A stretch of DNA of 64,000 nucleotides from Roseovarius sp. W115 (GTDB taxonomy: Bacteria; Pseudomonadota; Alphaproteobacteria; Rhodobacterales; Rhodobacteraceae): the NCBI RefSeq assembly GCF_032842945.2, contig NZ_CP146606.1, forward strand, positions 620,001-684,000, read 5' to 3'. Below the pieces are notes generated by a model that did not search any database, was not told the DNA's origin, and saw only the letters and a program-made list of their open reading frames with translations. The position numbers were made by a program, and so were the translations under genes. Position 1 is the stretch's first letter. The number at the start of each line of letters is the position of its first letter. Of this stretch, positions 17,369-24,466 are shown piece by piece.

Positions 17369-17426
17369 ACCCCTGCCACGCGGCACCGGCCACTATACCC
17401 CTCGCGGACGGATAAAACGCGCGCTC

Positions 17427-18110
17427 GTGACGGTCAGGGTGAACGTGCCGCCGGGTCTGCGGCTAACCCTTGGCATCCTATTGATTGTAGGCGGTACCTT
17501 TGGGTTCCTACCCATTCTCGGTTTCTGGATGATCCCTCTTGGGATTGGAGTCGCAGCGCTTGATGTTATGCCGCTCTATCGCAGGCTGCGTGGCAGAGCG
17601 GCGGCGCGGAAGCCCAAAACATTTACCCTCGCACCGCTGCTGCGTGAAGAGGTTGCCAAGGTAAAGCACCTTGGCTTGCCCGATACGCAGGCTGATTTTG
17701 TTGGTACGATTTCCGAGATGACAAATGAACCGGATCTGCTGCAAGATTTTCATTACGCCCGCTACGGCAATGACGTCGTGGGTTTTTTCAAGATCGACCG
17801 AGACTTTTCACGCACGGTAGCGCGCCTGCCGAAAGGCACGCATGGGTTTCGCGGCCTTTTGATCGGAGCGCAGTTTCAGGGGCAGGGATTTGGTCACGCG
17901 CTTCTGTCAGAGCTACCTGGCTACGTGGCGCGCCACTATCTGGTTTCTGGTCTGTGGCTTGCGGTAGATGCGGATAACTCCCATGCGATCCGGCTCTACA
18001 AACGTCATGGTTGGGTGCTGGACGGACCACAGCGCAAGGGCCGGATTGCCATGGAAGACGTGATGCGTTTGCCTATTTCAGCTGACTGTCCTTCGAGCCA
18101 CGTCGATTGA
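17427..18110 (+). CDS. Small membrane domain fused to a GNAT N-acetyltransferase
   Basis: Two modules share one reading frame. The N-terminal 60 residues (LRLTLGILLIVGGTFGFLPI, LGFWMIPLGIGVAALD) look like the stand-alone DUF454-like membrane protein common in alphaproteobacteria, with two hydrophobic hairpin segments. From TLAPLLREEVAKVKHLGLP onward it is a GNAT fold: acetyl-CoA loop GAQFQGQGFGHALLSEL, then VDADNSHAIRLYKRHGW. No stop or obvious separate ribosome-binding site lies between the parts, although an in-frame ATG within ALDVMPLYRR could start the GNAT portion alone. The upstream start is uncertain: ATG 17340 overlaps pepF, and GTG 17427 or 17439 fit better. The end overlaps the convergent DksA-like gene by 38 bp. 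The acetyl acceptor is unknown. Confidence 0.7.
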   Translation: MTVRVNVPPGLRLTLGILLIVGGTFGFLPILGFWMIPLGIGVAALDVMPLYRRLRGRAAARKPKTFTLAPLLREEVAKVKHLGLPDTQADFVGTISEMTNEPDLLQDFHYARYGNDVVGFFKIDRDFSRTVARLPKGTHGFRGLLIGAQFQGQGFGHALLSELPGYVARHYLVSGLWLAVDADNSHAIRLYKRHGWVLDGPQRKGRIAMEDVMRLPISADCPSSHVD

Positions 18111-18342
18111 TACCGCCGCGTGCCTTATAGGTGCTGTCCCGGTCTTGCTGACAATCTATGCAGAGCTTTACGCCGGGAATAGCGGTGCGGCGTGCCTCTG
18201 GAATAGGTTCTTCGCATTCGGCACAATGCGTGAAGCTATCTCCAACGGGTTGCGATTTGGTCTTCAGACGCTGTAGCTCGTCCTCGATTGAGGCCTCGAT
18301 CTGTTCATTCACCGCGCCATCGCGCGCCCAGCCTCCGGCCAT
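18073..18342 (-). CDS. DksA/TraR-type C4 zinc-finger protein (YbiI-like)
   Basis: An 89-aa protein with CAECEEPIPEARRTAIPGVK followed by LCIDCQQ, giving the CxxC-x17-CxxC zinc finger of the DksA/TraR superfamily. It lacks the long coiled coil of full DksA and resembles the short YbiI/TraR forms. DksA relatives enter the RNA polymerase secondary channel, but whether this one does cannot be told. Ends overlap the convergent GNAT gene by 38 bp. Confidence 0.88.
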   Translation of the reverse strand: MAGGWARDGAVNEQIEASIEDELQRLKTKSQPVGDSFTHCAECEEPIPEARRTAIPGVKLCIDCQQDRDSTYKARGGINRRGSKDSQLK

Positions 18343-18412
18343 GGCAGTCTCCTTCCTCCATACAGACTAAGCCGTTTGAGGACAGGTCGCAAATCGCTGG
18401 TGAGAGATCAGG

Positions 18413-19741
18413 TTATTCAGCTGGCAGCCCCTGTTGGGCATCAACCTTGCCTACTGGCTTATCGTCAGATTGCGCATTCGGCGCTTTGTAAATGAGGAAG
18501 GGCAACGCCCGAGCAAGCCTGCGAAACACACTGCGTTCGTTCATGGCCAGCGCATATTCGACGTAGGCCGGGTCTTCTGAGAGGTGCTTTTCCTCCATCC
18601 GTGCACGACCATAGTAGACCGCGTTGATAACGAAGAGAGATAGGGTGGCCGTCACCGCCTGCCACGTGGTGAAGGCGGTCAGGAATGGCGCGGCGGTCAA
18701 CCAGAAGAAAAGGCTCTTCGCGACATAATCGGGATGTTTGGTAAAGGCATATGGCCCGTTGGTGATGATGCCGCGATGGGTCAGGTTGGACCAGCGCAGA
18801 CCAAAGATGGCCGTCGCCCAGACCCATAGCCCGAACGCGAAAAGAATAAGCGCCATCCACGGCCACATGAGTAGCGGATACTCTCCGGCAACCGCCGACC
18901 AATCGCGATCCGTGCGGTAAGGGTAAATCGTTCCCGACGCTAGGGCTCGGAACGGTTCATAGCAAATGAGCGTGACCACCCACGCCCCCAAGAGCCCGTT
19001 GGGGGATCGGATATGAGCATCAAAAAGTCGAACCGTCATGGCGTAACCCACCACGACAATGGTCAATTCGACCACCACCAGCGCCGTCGTGAGGTAAAGA
19101 ACGGCGGCCACCGGCCCTTGCGCCAGCTGCACGGTGTTCTCGTGAAGACCCGGCATATTGAGCGTCAGATAGGCGAACATGATAGGCAGGAAAAACCCCT
19201 TAATGGCCCAGCCCAAGACAAAGTCCTTGAGAATAGAATAGTCGGGGTTTGGATTTCTCCGCAAAAGCCAAAGACCGAATTCATGATAGCCGTCATGCGG
19301 ATCGCGCATGCGGCGGTCAATGATGACGAAATACGCAATGATGATCGGCAGACAAAGAGGCAGCAGTATCTGCATCGCTGCGAGAGGCAGGATCAGTCTC
19401 TCTACCGCGTAGATGCGGAACACAGCGTGAATAGCAATGACTGCCATGATTACTGCGCCAAACCCGACGAGTTTAACCATGACTCGCTTTGGGTTCGCGG
19501 CACGGATCTGTTCCCAGTTGAGGCCGGTTGAGGGACTGCGGTGGATCTTGCGAACAACAAGCTCATAGAGCGCCACGGGTACAAGATAGCAAAACACCAG
19601 AAAAAGCGCGCCAGACACGGCGTTGTCGGCGGGAACAACAGCGCGATAGGCAATGCCCAAACCTAGACAGACGCATCCGATAAGCGCCGTCCAATTGCTT
19701 GCGACAGTGTCGAGCTTTTTCACCTGCTTGCCCTTTGTCAA
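18413..19741 (-). CDS. Polytopic membrane protein with C-terminal isoprenylcysteine methyltransferase-like domain
   Basis: A 442-aa integral membrane protein with about ten hydrophobic segments. The last 130 residues carry the ICMT/PEMT signature RGIITNGPYAFTKHPDYVAK, then YYGRARMEEKHLSEDPAYVEY, in which the GPY...HP motif and late Glu residues bind S-adenosylmethionine and substrate. The N-terminal 300 residues are extra membrane domain without a name I recognise. Bacterial ICMT-like enzymes methylate small lipophilic acceptors, but no substrate can be assigned here. The gene stands alone, between the DksA-like gene and the lipoprotein hydrolase gene. Confidence 0.8.
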   Translation of the reverse strand: MTKGKQVKKLDTVASNWTALIGCVCLGLGIAYRAVVPADNAVSGALFLVFCYLVPVALYELVVRKIHRSPSTGLNWEQIRAANPKRVMVKLVGFGAVIMAVIAIHAVFRIYAVERLILPLAAMQILLPLCLPIIIAYFVIIDRRMRDPHDGYHEFGLWLLRRNPNPDYSILKDFVLGWAIKGFFLPIMFAYLTLNMPGLHENTVQLAQGPVAAVLYLTTALVVVELTIVVVGYAMTVRLFDAHIRSPNGLLGAWVVTLICYEPFRALASGTIYPYRTDRDWSAVAGEYPLLMWPWMALILFAFGLWVWATAIFGLRWSNLTHRGIITNGPYAFTKHPDYVAKSLFFWLTAAPFLTAFTTWQAVTATLSLFVINAVYYGRARMEEKHLSEDPAYVEYALAMNERSVFRRLARALPFLIYKAPNAQSDDKPVGKVDAQQGLPAE

Positions 19742-19845
19742 AGCCTGTTGTGCAAAGCTATGTACGCTTCAGGCCATATTTCCTTGATCCTTTAAGACCA
19801 TAAGAAAGGGGCGAATATTTGGCTCAGGCTTGGCGAAATGGCGTC

Positions 19846-20883
19846 TTAGGGGCCGATGGGTGGCGATGTCGTCAGGACCATGTAACGTTGAAAAGCGGAC
19901 GCACCCGCGCCTGCCTGGGACATCATACCTCGAAGCACTGCAATTGCCGAAGGTGAGGTTGTGGCGACTGCGTGATCAAGCCCTTCTCCGTTGGCGAGTG
20001 CAGTAAAATCGATCACCCGAACAGGTAAGTCCGCCACAGCTTCGGGGCTGTTGATCACGCCAAGGCGCGGCTTGCGACCTGTGATGAAACTGGCAAGGCC
20101 CAGCGCACGGTCTTGTTGTGATACGAAGATCAGGAAGGGATCCGGCATGTCTCCGATGGCCTCGGCTTGCCTGCGAAAGACATCAGGATCAATATCAGGC
20201 GACATCAGAACCACCGCATTGATCCGATTGAGCAATGTGCGATCTCCACGAAGCGCCGCCTGACGCATCACCTCCATGACGAGCTGTGATCCCATGGAAT
20301 GGGCAATCAGAACAACGCGGTCATTGGGCCCCCGCGTGAGCTGCTTGAGCAAGTCTTCAAGGTCGTCGCGCGCGTAGAGCACACTGTCGCGGTCATAGAT
20401 GTAACCACGCGGGTCGCCCGCCGAGGCCCATGAAAAGAGCACCGTAGGCACCCCGCGCCCAAAATCAGCATGCATTTGCGCGGTGCGGTACATGCCATCG
20501 GACAGGGTCGCGTTGAAGCCATGCACGAAAACTTGCGTTTCAGAACCCGAGCGTTCTGATTTCACGTCCCGTAGGAATTGATTGGGCGTCTCATAAACTT
20601 TGGTTTCCGTCACGACGAAATCGGTCGCGGCATCTGGCGGGCCATCTGGCCATTCGATGCGACCCGGTTCATGGGTTGGCGGAACTGAGACAGCCGCACG
20701 AAAGTAGTTCATCTCGCCTGTTCGCCGCTCGCCAAAGGTCTGCCCGTTATTGTCCAAAGCCTTTTGCGTGGCCACATAGACCTGTTCGATCTGGGCCTCA
20801 GGCACGGGTGCTGCGTATTGTGCGGCTTCGCGGGGTGCGCAAGCCGTTAAACCAACAAAACAGGCAAAAAGGAAAAGGCGCAC
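19846..20883 (-). CDS. Lipoprotein alpha/beta hydrolase (DUF900-type esterase)
   Basis: The N-terminus MRLFLFACFVGLTACAPRE is a lipoprotein signal with lipobox LTAC, Cys15 being the lipidation site. The body is the DUF900 esterase family: QVFVHGFNATLSDGMYRTAQ (oxyanion region), VLFSWASAGDPRGYIYDRDS, then the nucleophile elbow LIAHSMGSQLV, Asp in VLMSPDIDPDVF, and a late His in GLDHAVA. It therefore probably acts in the periplasm as a serine esterase of unknown substrate. It is a single gene, about 100 bp downstream of rpoH on the same strand. Confidence 0.88.
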   Translation of the reverse strand: MRLFLFACFVGLTACAPREAAQYAAPVPEAQIEQVYVATQKALDNNGQTFGERRTGEMNYFRAAVSVPPTHEPGRIEWPDGPPDAATDFVVTETKVYETPNQFLRDVKSERSGSETQVFVHGFNATLSDGMYRTAQMHADFGRGVPTVLFSWASAGDPRGYIYDRDSVLYARDDLEDLLKQLTRGPNDRVVLIAHSMGSQLVMEVMRQAALRGDRTLLNRINAVVLMSPDIDPDVFRRQAEAIGDMPDPFLIFVSQQDRALGLASFITGRKPRLGVINSPEAVADLPVRVIDFTALANGEGLDHAVATTSPSAIAVLRGMMSQAGAGASAFQRYMVLTTSPPIGP

Positions 20884-20982
20884 CTGGGGTCATCCAAATC
20901 ATGATTGAATTTTTCACTGCGCAAAGTAATGGCCCCTGTCCATCTCCGGAAGGGGCCATCGAACAATCGGTAAAAGAAAGGG

Positions 20983-21879
20983 TCAGACTGAGGCCAACAT
21001 GCCCTTCTCCTGTGCCAGGGACCGCATGCGCTTTTGTAGCTTCTCAAACGCGCGCACTTCAATCTGGCGGATGCGTTCGCGGCTGACGTCGTATTGCGCA
21101 CTCAGGTCCTCAAGCGTGATGGTCTTGTCGCTCAGGCGCCGCTGCGTCAGGATATCTTTTTCACGGTCATTGAGCACCGACATCGCCTCAGCCAAAAGCT
21201 CACGACGCGCGTCCAACTCGTCCTTGGCCTCGTAGTCACCCGCTTGATCGGCATCCTCGTCTTCGAGCCAATCCTGCCATTGCATGGTGCCCTCGCCTTC
21301 GGAGCCCACTGTGGCATTCAATGACGCATCGCCACCCGACATGCGGCGGTTCATGCTGATCACTTCGTCTTCGGTGACGCCCAAATCATGCGCAATGCGC
21401 GCCACATTGTCGGGGTGCATATCCCCTTCTTCCAACGCGCCAATGCGCGCCTTGGCCTTGCGCAGGTTGAAGAAAAGCTTTTTCTGCGCGCTTGTCGTGC
21501 CCAGTTTGACCATCGACCAACTGCGCAGGATGTATTCCTGAATGCTGGCGCGGATCCACCACATGGCATAGGTGGCCAGACGGAAACCCTTTTCTGGGTC
21601 AAAGCGTTTCACCGCCTGCATCAGGCCTACATTCGCCTCCGAGATGACCTCGGCCTGCGGCAGGCCATAGCCGCGGTAGCCCATGGCAATTTTGGCCGCC
21701 AGGCGCAGGTGGCTTGTGACCATCTGATGGGCGGCGTCGGTATCTTCTTTCTCGACCCAGGCCTTGGCCAGCATGTATTCCTGTTCCGGTTCCAACAGCG
21801 GGAATTTGCGGATTTCCTGCAAATAGCGGTTCAGACCGGCCTCTGGTGACGGTGCGGGAAGATTTGCGTAGTTACTCAT
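20983..21879 (-). CDS. rpoH: RNA polymerase heat-shock sigma factor (sigma-32)
   Basis: RpoH directs RNA polymerase to heat-shock promoters. The sequence has region 2 (HLRLAAKIAMGYRGYGLPQA, FDPEKGFRLATYAMWWIRAS), the RpoH-specific box QKKLFFNLRKAK, and region 4 with a helix-turn-helix (TLEDLSAQYDVSRERIRQIE). Length 298 aa is usual. GGAGGGAC lies before the ATG. Alphaproteobacteria often have two RpoH paralogues; only this one is here, and which class it is cannot be decided by eye. A sigma-32-like promoter upstream suggests autoregulation. Confidence 0.96.
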   Translation of the reverse strand: MSNYANLPAPSPEAGLNRYLQEIRKFPLLEPEQEYMLAKAWVEKEDTDAAHQMVTSHLRLAAKIAMGYRGYGLPQAEVISEANVGLMQAVKRFDPEKGFRLATYAMWWIRASIQEYILRSWSMVKLGTTSAQKKLFFNLRKAKARIGALEEGDMHPDNVARIAHDLGVTEDEVISMNRRMSGGDASLNATVGSEGEGTMQWQDWLEDEDADQAGDYEAKDELDARRELLAEAMSVLNDREKDILTQRRLSDKTITLEDLSAQYDVSRERIRQIEVRAFEKLQKRMRSLAQEKGMLASV

Positions 21880-21915
21880 GTCCTCGTCCCTCCAATGTTT
21901 AAAGGTTTAACATTG

Positions 21916-21943
21916 ATGTAAGCACAACTGGGCTGTTTTCAAG
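21916..21943 (-). promoter_or_regulatory. Sigma-32-like promoter upstream of rpoH
   Basis: Reading towards rpoH, CTTGAA (21943-21938) and CTTACAT (21922-21916) are separated by 15 bases. This approaches the heat-shock consensus CTTGAA-N13-15-CCCCAT. It would start transcription roughly 30 bases before the ATG. The -10 element is imperfect. Confidence 0.5.
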
Positions 21944-22053
21944 ATCAGATGAACTGAATTGTTTAACAGAATATGAATGCTCAGCCGGATGCCCGCCAGT
22001 GGTGTGACAGGGTATTCACGTGAAGGTGCAAAACCGCGCGGAATTGTTTCAAA

Positions 22054-23094
22054 TCATGTGGAACTGCGCAGTTTTCCCAATAGTTCTGCAAAATCAGATG
22101 GTAAAGGCGCTTCAAACCGCAGGGCTTCACCCGAAACCGGGTGCTCAAAGCCCAAAACCGCTGCGTGAAGCGCCTGACGGGAAAAGGCCTCTACGGCTGA
22201 AAAACCCGCTTCATTGAGCGCTCGGGCGTTCATTTTCCGCCGACCGCCATAGACCGGATCGCCAACCAAACCATGCCCGGCATGGGCCATGTGCACCCGG
22301 ATCTGGTGTGTGCGCCCGGTTTCGAGCCAGCACTCAACCAGTGACACTTGCGGTGGACTTCCAAAGGTCTCAATGCGTCGCGCGCGCGTCACGGCATGGC
22401 GGCCACTTTGAAACACAACAGCCTGCTTCTGCCGGTCGGTTTTATGGCGTGTCAGTTGCGTGGTGAGTTTAAGGATATTGCCAGCCTCAAAGCTGGCCCC
22501 TTTGATGCCACGAAGGCGGGGATCGGCGGCATCTGGCATCCCATGCACGAGGGCAAGGTATTTTCGTTCAACGCTATGGGCTTCAAACTGCGCCGCCAAC
22601 CCGTGATGCGCCTTGTCCGATTTGGCCACAACCAGAAGACCCGAGGTGTCCTTGTCGATGCGGTGCACAATGCCGGGGCGACGTTCACCTCCGATACCAG
22701 AAAGGCTGTCGCCACAATGATGCAAAAGTGCGTTCACCAGCGTGCCATCCGGGCTGCCTGGTGCGGGATGCACAACAAGGCCAGCGGGTTTGTTCACCAC
22801 GATGAGGTCTGCGTCTTCATGCACCACGTCGAGAGGAATATCCTGCGCAACTGTATCAAGCTCTTCGGCCTGAGGTACGGTAATCTCAACAATGTCTCCC
22901 TCGGACACCTTACGTTTGGGGTCCATGACCGGCGCGCCCCCTATCTGCACGCACCCTTCTGCAATCAGCCGCGTCAGGCGCGTGCGGGACAAGGCCGCCG
23001 CCTCTGGCACATCGCGCGCAAGCGCCTTATCAAGGCGAGGCGGCGGATCCGCCGCAATGCGCACGGAAATCGTCTTAGAAGGGGCTTCGCCCAT
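22054..23094 (-). CDS. rluD: Ribosomal large-subunit pseudouridine synthase D
   Basis: RluD converts uridines in helix 69 of 23S rRNA (E. coli 1911/1915/1917) to pseudouridine. An S4 domain (RLDKALARDVPEAAALSRTR, then RLIAEGCVQIGG) precedes the synthase core with catalytic HRIDKDTSGLLVVAKSD (the Asp in RIDKDTSG), followed by GRTHQIRVHMAHAGHGLVGD. I use ATG 23094 (346 aa), because the longer frame to 23277 is non-homologous and antisense to the next gene. The start codon overlaps that of the divergent DUF6476 gene within the bases CATG. Confidence 0.95.
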   Translation of the reverse strand: MGEAPSKTISVRIAADPPPRLDKALARDVPEAAALSRTRLTRLIAEGCVQIGGAPVMDPKRKVSEGDIVEITVPQAEELDTVAQDIPLDVVHEDADLIVVNKPAGLVVHPAPGSPDGTLVNALLHHCGDSLSGIGGERRPGIVHRIDKDTSGLLVVAKSDKAHHGLAAQFEAHSVERKYLALVHGMPDAADPRLRGIKGASFEAGNILKLTTQLTRHKTDRQKQAVVFQSGRHAVTRARRIETFGSPPQVSLVECWLETGRTHQIRVHMAHAGHGLVGDPVYGGRRKMNARALNEAGFSAVEAFSRQALHAAVLGFEHPVSGEALRFEAPLPSDFAELLGKLRSST

Positions 23095-23404
23095 GAATGA
23101 CACTCCAGATCCAAACCCCATCGACCCCGGGCTGGTGAAATACCTGCGCCTTCTGGTCACCGTGCTGACCGCCGTGATGGTTGTGGGGTTCATAGTGATC
23201 GTGGTGCTCTTTGTCACCAAGTTCTCCGACGCGTTCGGCCCGGAAATGCCAGATAAGATTACCCTGCCCGACGGCACGGTCCCTACGGCCTATACGCGCG
23301 GCGATGGCTGGTATGCGGTGGTGACGGAAGACAACCAGATCCTGATCTTTAACGCCGAAACGGGCGAGTTGCGGCAGGAAATTGCGATTGAGGTCGGGAA
23401 ATAA
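23093..23404 (+). CDS. DUF6476-type single-span membrane protein
   Basis: A 103-aa protein with one membrane helix (residues about 15-42, YLRLLVTVLTAVMVVGFIVI and on) and a small C-terminal domain (GWYAVVTEDNQILIFNAETG) like a single beta-propeller-type hairpin. It matches the DUF6476 family of Rhodobacterales; function is unknown. ATG 23093 is chosen over the longer frame because upstream codons lie inside rluD. It ends five bases before the tRNA-His gene region. Confidence 0.8.
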   Translation: MNDTPDPNPIDPGLVKYLRLLVTVLTAVMVVGFIVIVVLFVTKFSDAFGPEMPDKITLPDGTVPTAYTRGDGWYAVVTEDNQILIFNAETGELRQEIAIEVGK

Positions 23405-23408
23405 GGAG

Positions 23409-23485
23409 TGGTACCACCTCCCCGGCTCGAACGGGGGACCTCCTGATCCACAATCAGGCGCTCTAACCAACTGAGCTAAGGCGGC
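23409..23485 (-). tRNA. tRNA-His (anticodon GTG), CCA encoded
   Basis: The minus strand folds as a complete cloverleaf: acceptor GCCGCCT/AGGTGGT (two G-U pairs), D arm GCTCAGTTGGTTAGAGC, anticodon arm CCTGATTGTGGATCAGG with GTG at the centre, and T arm CCCCGTTCGAGCCGGGG. The terminal CCA is encoded. The discriminator base is A rather than C, and the base before position 1 is T, so there is no encoded G-1. This is the known alphaproteobacterial deviation from the usual tRNA-His identity set. Confidence 0.97.
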
Positions 23486-23601
23486 ACGCGGTGTCGATTT
23501 AACTTTTGCGCGGTGCGATTGCAAGACTCTTTGAGCGGACCAAGCGACTTGCGCGCCTTGCGTCTTGGCGCTAAGCCCGGGTTGCACTTTGGGAGACCAC
23601 C

Positions 23602-23790
23602 ATGGGCATCAACGACGAACGCGATATCGAAGCCAACTTGCAAATCGGCCCCACTGATCAAGGCATGGTGCGGTTGTTCATCGAGGCGGGCCAGGCGGAA
23701 ATTCCGATGGATTTCGACCCTGATGAGGCGCGCGAGATTGCCGAGGAGTTGCTGGCTGCGGCAAAGGTGGCCGAGGGGCGTACAAGATAA
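23602..23790 (+). CDS. Small DUF6324-like protein
   Basis: A 62-aa acidic protein (GINDERDIEANLQIGPTD, then FIEAGQAEIPMDFDPDEARE, then EIAEELLAAAKVAEG). It has the look of the small DUF6324 family conserved in Rhodobacterales. No membrane segment or metal motif is seen. It stands between tRNA-His and a set of palindromes, transcribed away from the tRNA. Function is unknown. Confidence 0.7.
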   Translation: MGINDERDIEANLQIGPTDQGMVRLFIEAGQAEIPMDFDPDEAREIAEELLAAAKVAEGRTR

Positions 23791-23797
23791 GTCACGT

Positions 23798-23863
23798 GGA
23801 ATTTTCCAAAATTCCAGACCAGAAAATTCGAATTTTCTGTCGCGTTTTCTTGCAAGAAAACGC
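23798..23863. repeat. Cluster of three AT-rich palindromes, copy 1
   Basis: Three consecutive near-perfect palindromes: GGAATTTTCCAAAATTCC (23798-23815), AGAAAATTCGAATTTTCT (23821-23838) and a 22-bp palindrome at 23842-23863 with arms GCGTTTTCTTG/CAAGAAAACGC. The first two recur with the same spacing at 43797-43836. They lie between the ends of two convergent genes and may work as bidirectional terminators or as a dispersed repeat family. Confidence 0.7.
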
Positions 23864-23868
23864 CTGCT

Positions 23869-24318
23869 TTAAAGGTTCGGATCACGAGCGGACTGCAGTC
23901 TAAGCGCCGCTTGGCGCGCAAACCTGCGCGTAAGTGCTGTGCGCCGCGCCGCTGCAAGCTTGATCTCGGGCGCCATACGAATGATCTGCGCATCATAGGC
24001 ATCGGCAATCATCAATCCCGTGCCCTCGGGCAAAAGATCGGTAGGGAAATCCTCATCCACAGCCCAGAAGTACCTGTCGCACCATTCAAGATACCCATCC
24101 CATTTGGCATCAGAGGTAAAATCGGCCCGGCTTGATTTGCACTCTACCACCCAAATCTCACCTTTGGGACCCAGCGCCATGACATCCACCCGTTTGCCCC
24201 GTTCCGGTGTGAATTCTTCGACGCAGACGAAATCATAGCCCAGCAAATGCCTGCACACGCCCCGCGCCAAAAGCTGGCCGGGTTTCTGGGTGTTCAAGGC
24301 TGTGACTACATCCTGCAT
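23869..24318 (-). CDS. mmcB: MmcB-family DNA repair protein (putative endonuclease)
   Basis: MmcB (DUF1052) is a restriction-endonuclease-fold protein linked to the SOS response and mitomycin C tolerance in alphaproteobacteria. The nuclease-like core is seen in KRVDVMALGPKGEIWVVECK followed by SSRADF, with D and E-x-K residues placed as in PD-(D/E)XK enzymes, and YLEWCDRYFWAVDEDFP. ATG 24318 (MQDVVTALNT) is favoured because a LexA box lies 15 bases upstream; ATG 24330 is also possible, and the longest frame (24429) runs through the box. A basic C-terminus (AARRTALTRRFARQAALRLQ) may bind DNA. Confidence 0.85.
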   Translation of the reverse strand: MQDVVTALNTQKPGQLLARGVCRHLLGYDFVCVEEFTPERGKRVDVMALGPKGEIWVVECKSSRADFTSDAKWDGYLEWCDRYFWAVDEDFPTDLLPEGTGLMIADAYDAQIIRMAPEIKLAAARRTALTRRFARQAALRLQSARDPNL

Positions 24319-24332
24319 GACACCAAACATAC

Positions 24333-24347
24333 GAACATACCGGGAAC
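24333..24347 (-). promoter_or_regulatory. LexA (SOS) operator of mmcB
   Basis: On the minus strand the site reads GTTC-CCGGTAT-GTTC, an exact match to the alphaproteobacterial LexA box GTTC-N7-GTTC. It is 15 bases before the preferred mmcB start. It lies about 120 bp from the divergent membrane-protein gene, so it could touch both promoters. Confidence 0.8.
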
Positions 24348-24466
24348 ATTGGCAAGACTTTCCCCTATTTTTTGTGCAGTCCCAGCTGATCACGAGAGCC
24401 TGACTTGATGTTTCATCTCGTGTTTCCATACTCGAACGGCTGGGTCGGCATCACAGGAGTGGGTCT

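Noticed and set aside
22348..23100. 250-codon plus-strand frame inside rluD
   Set aside because: Antisense to the rluD core; no family features.
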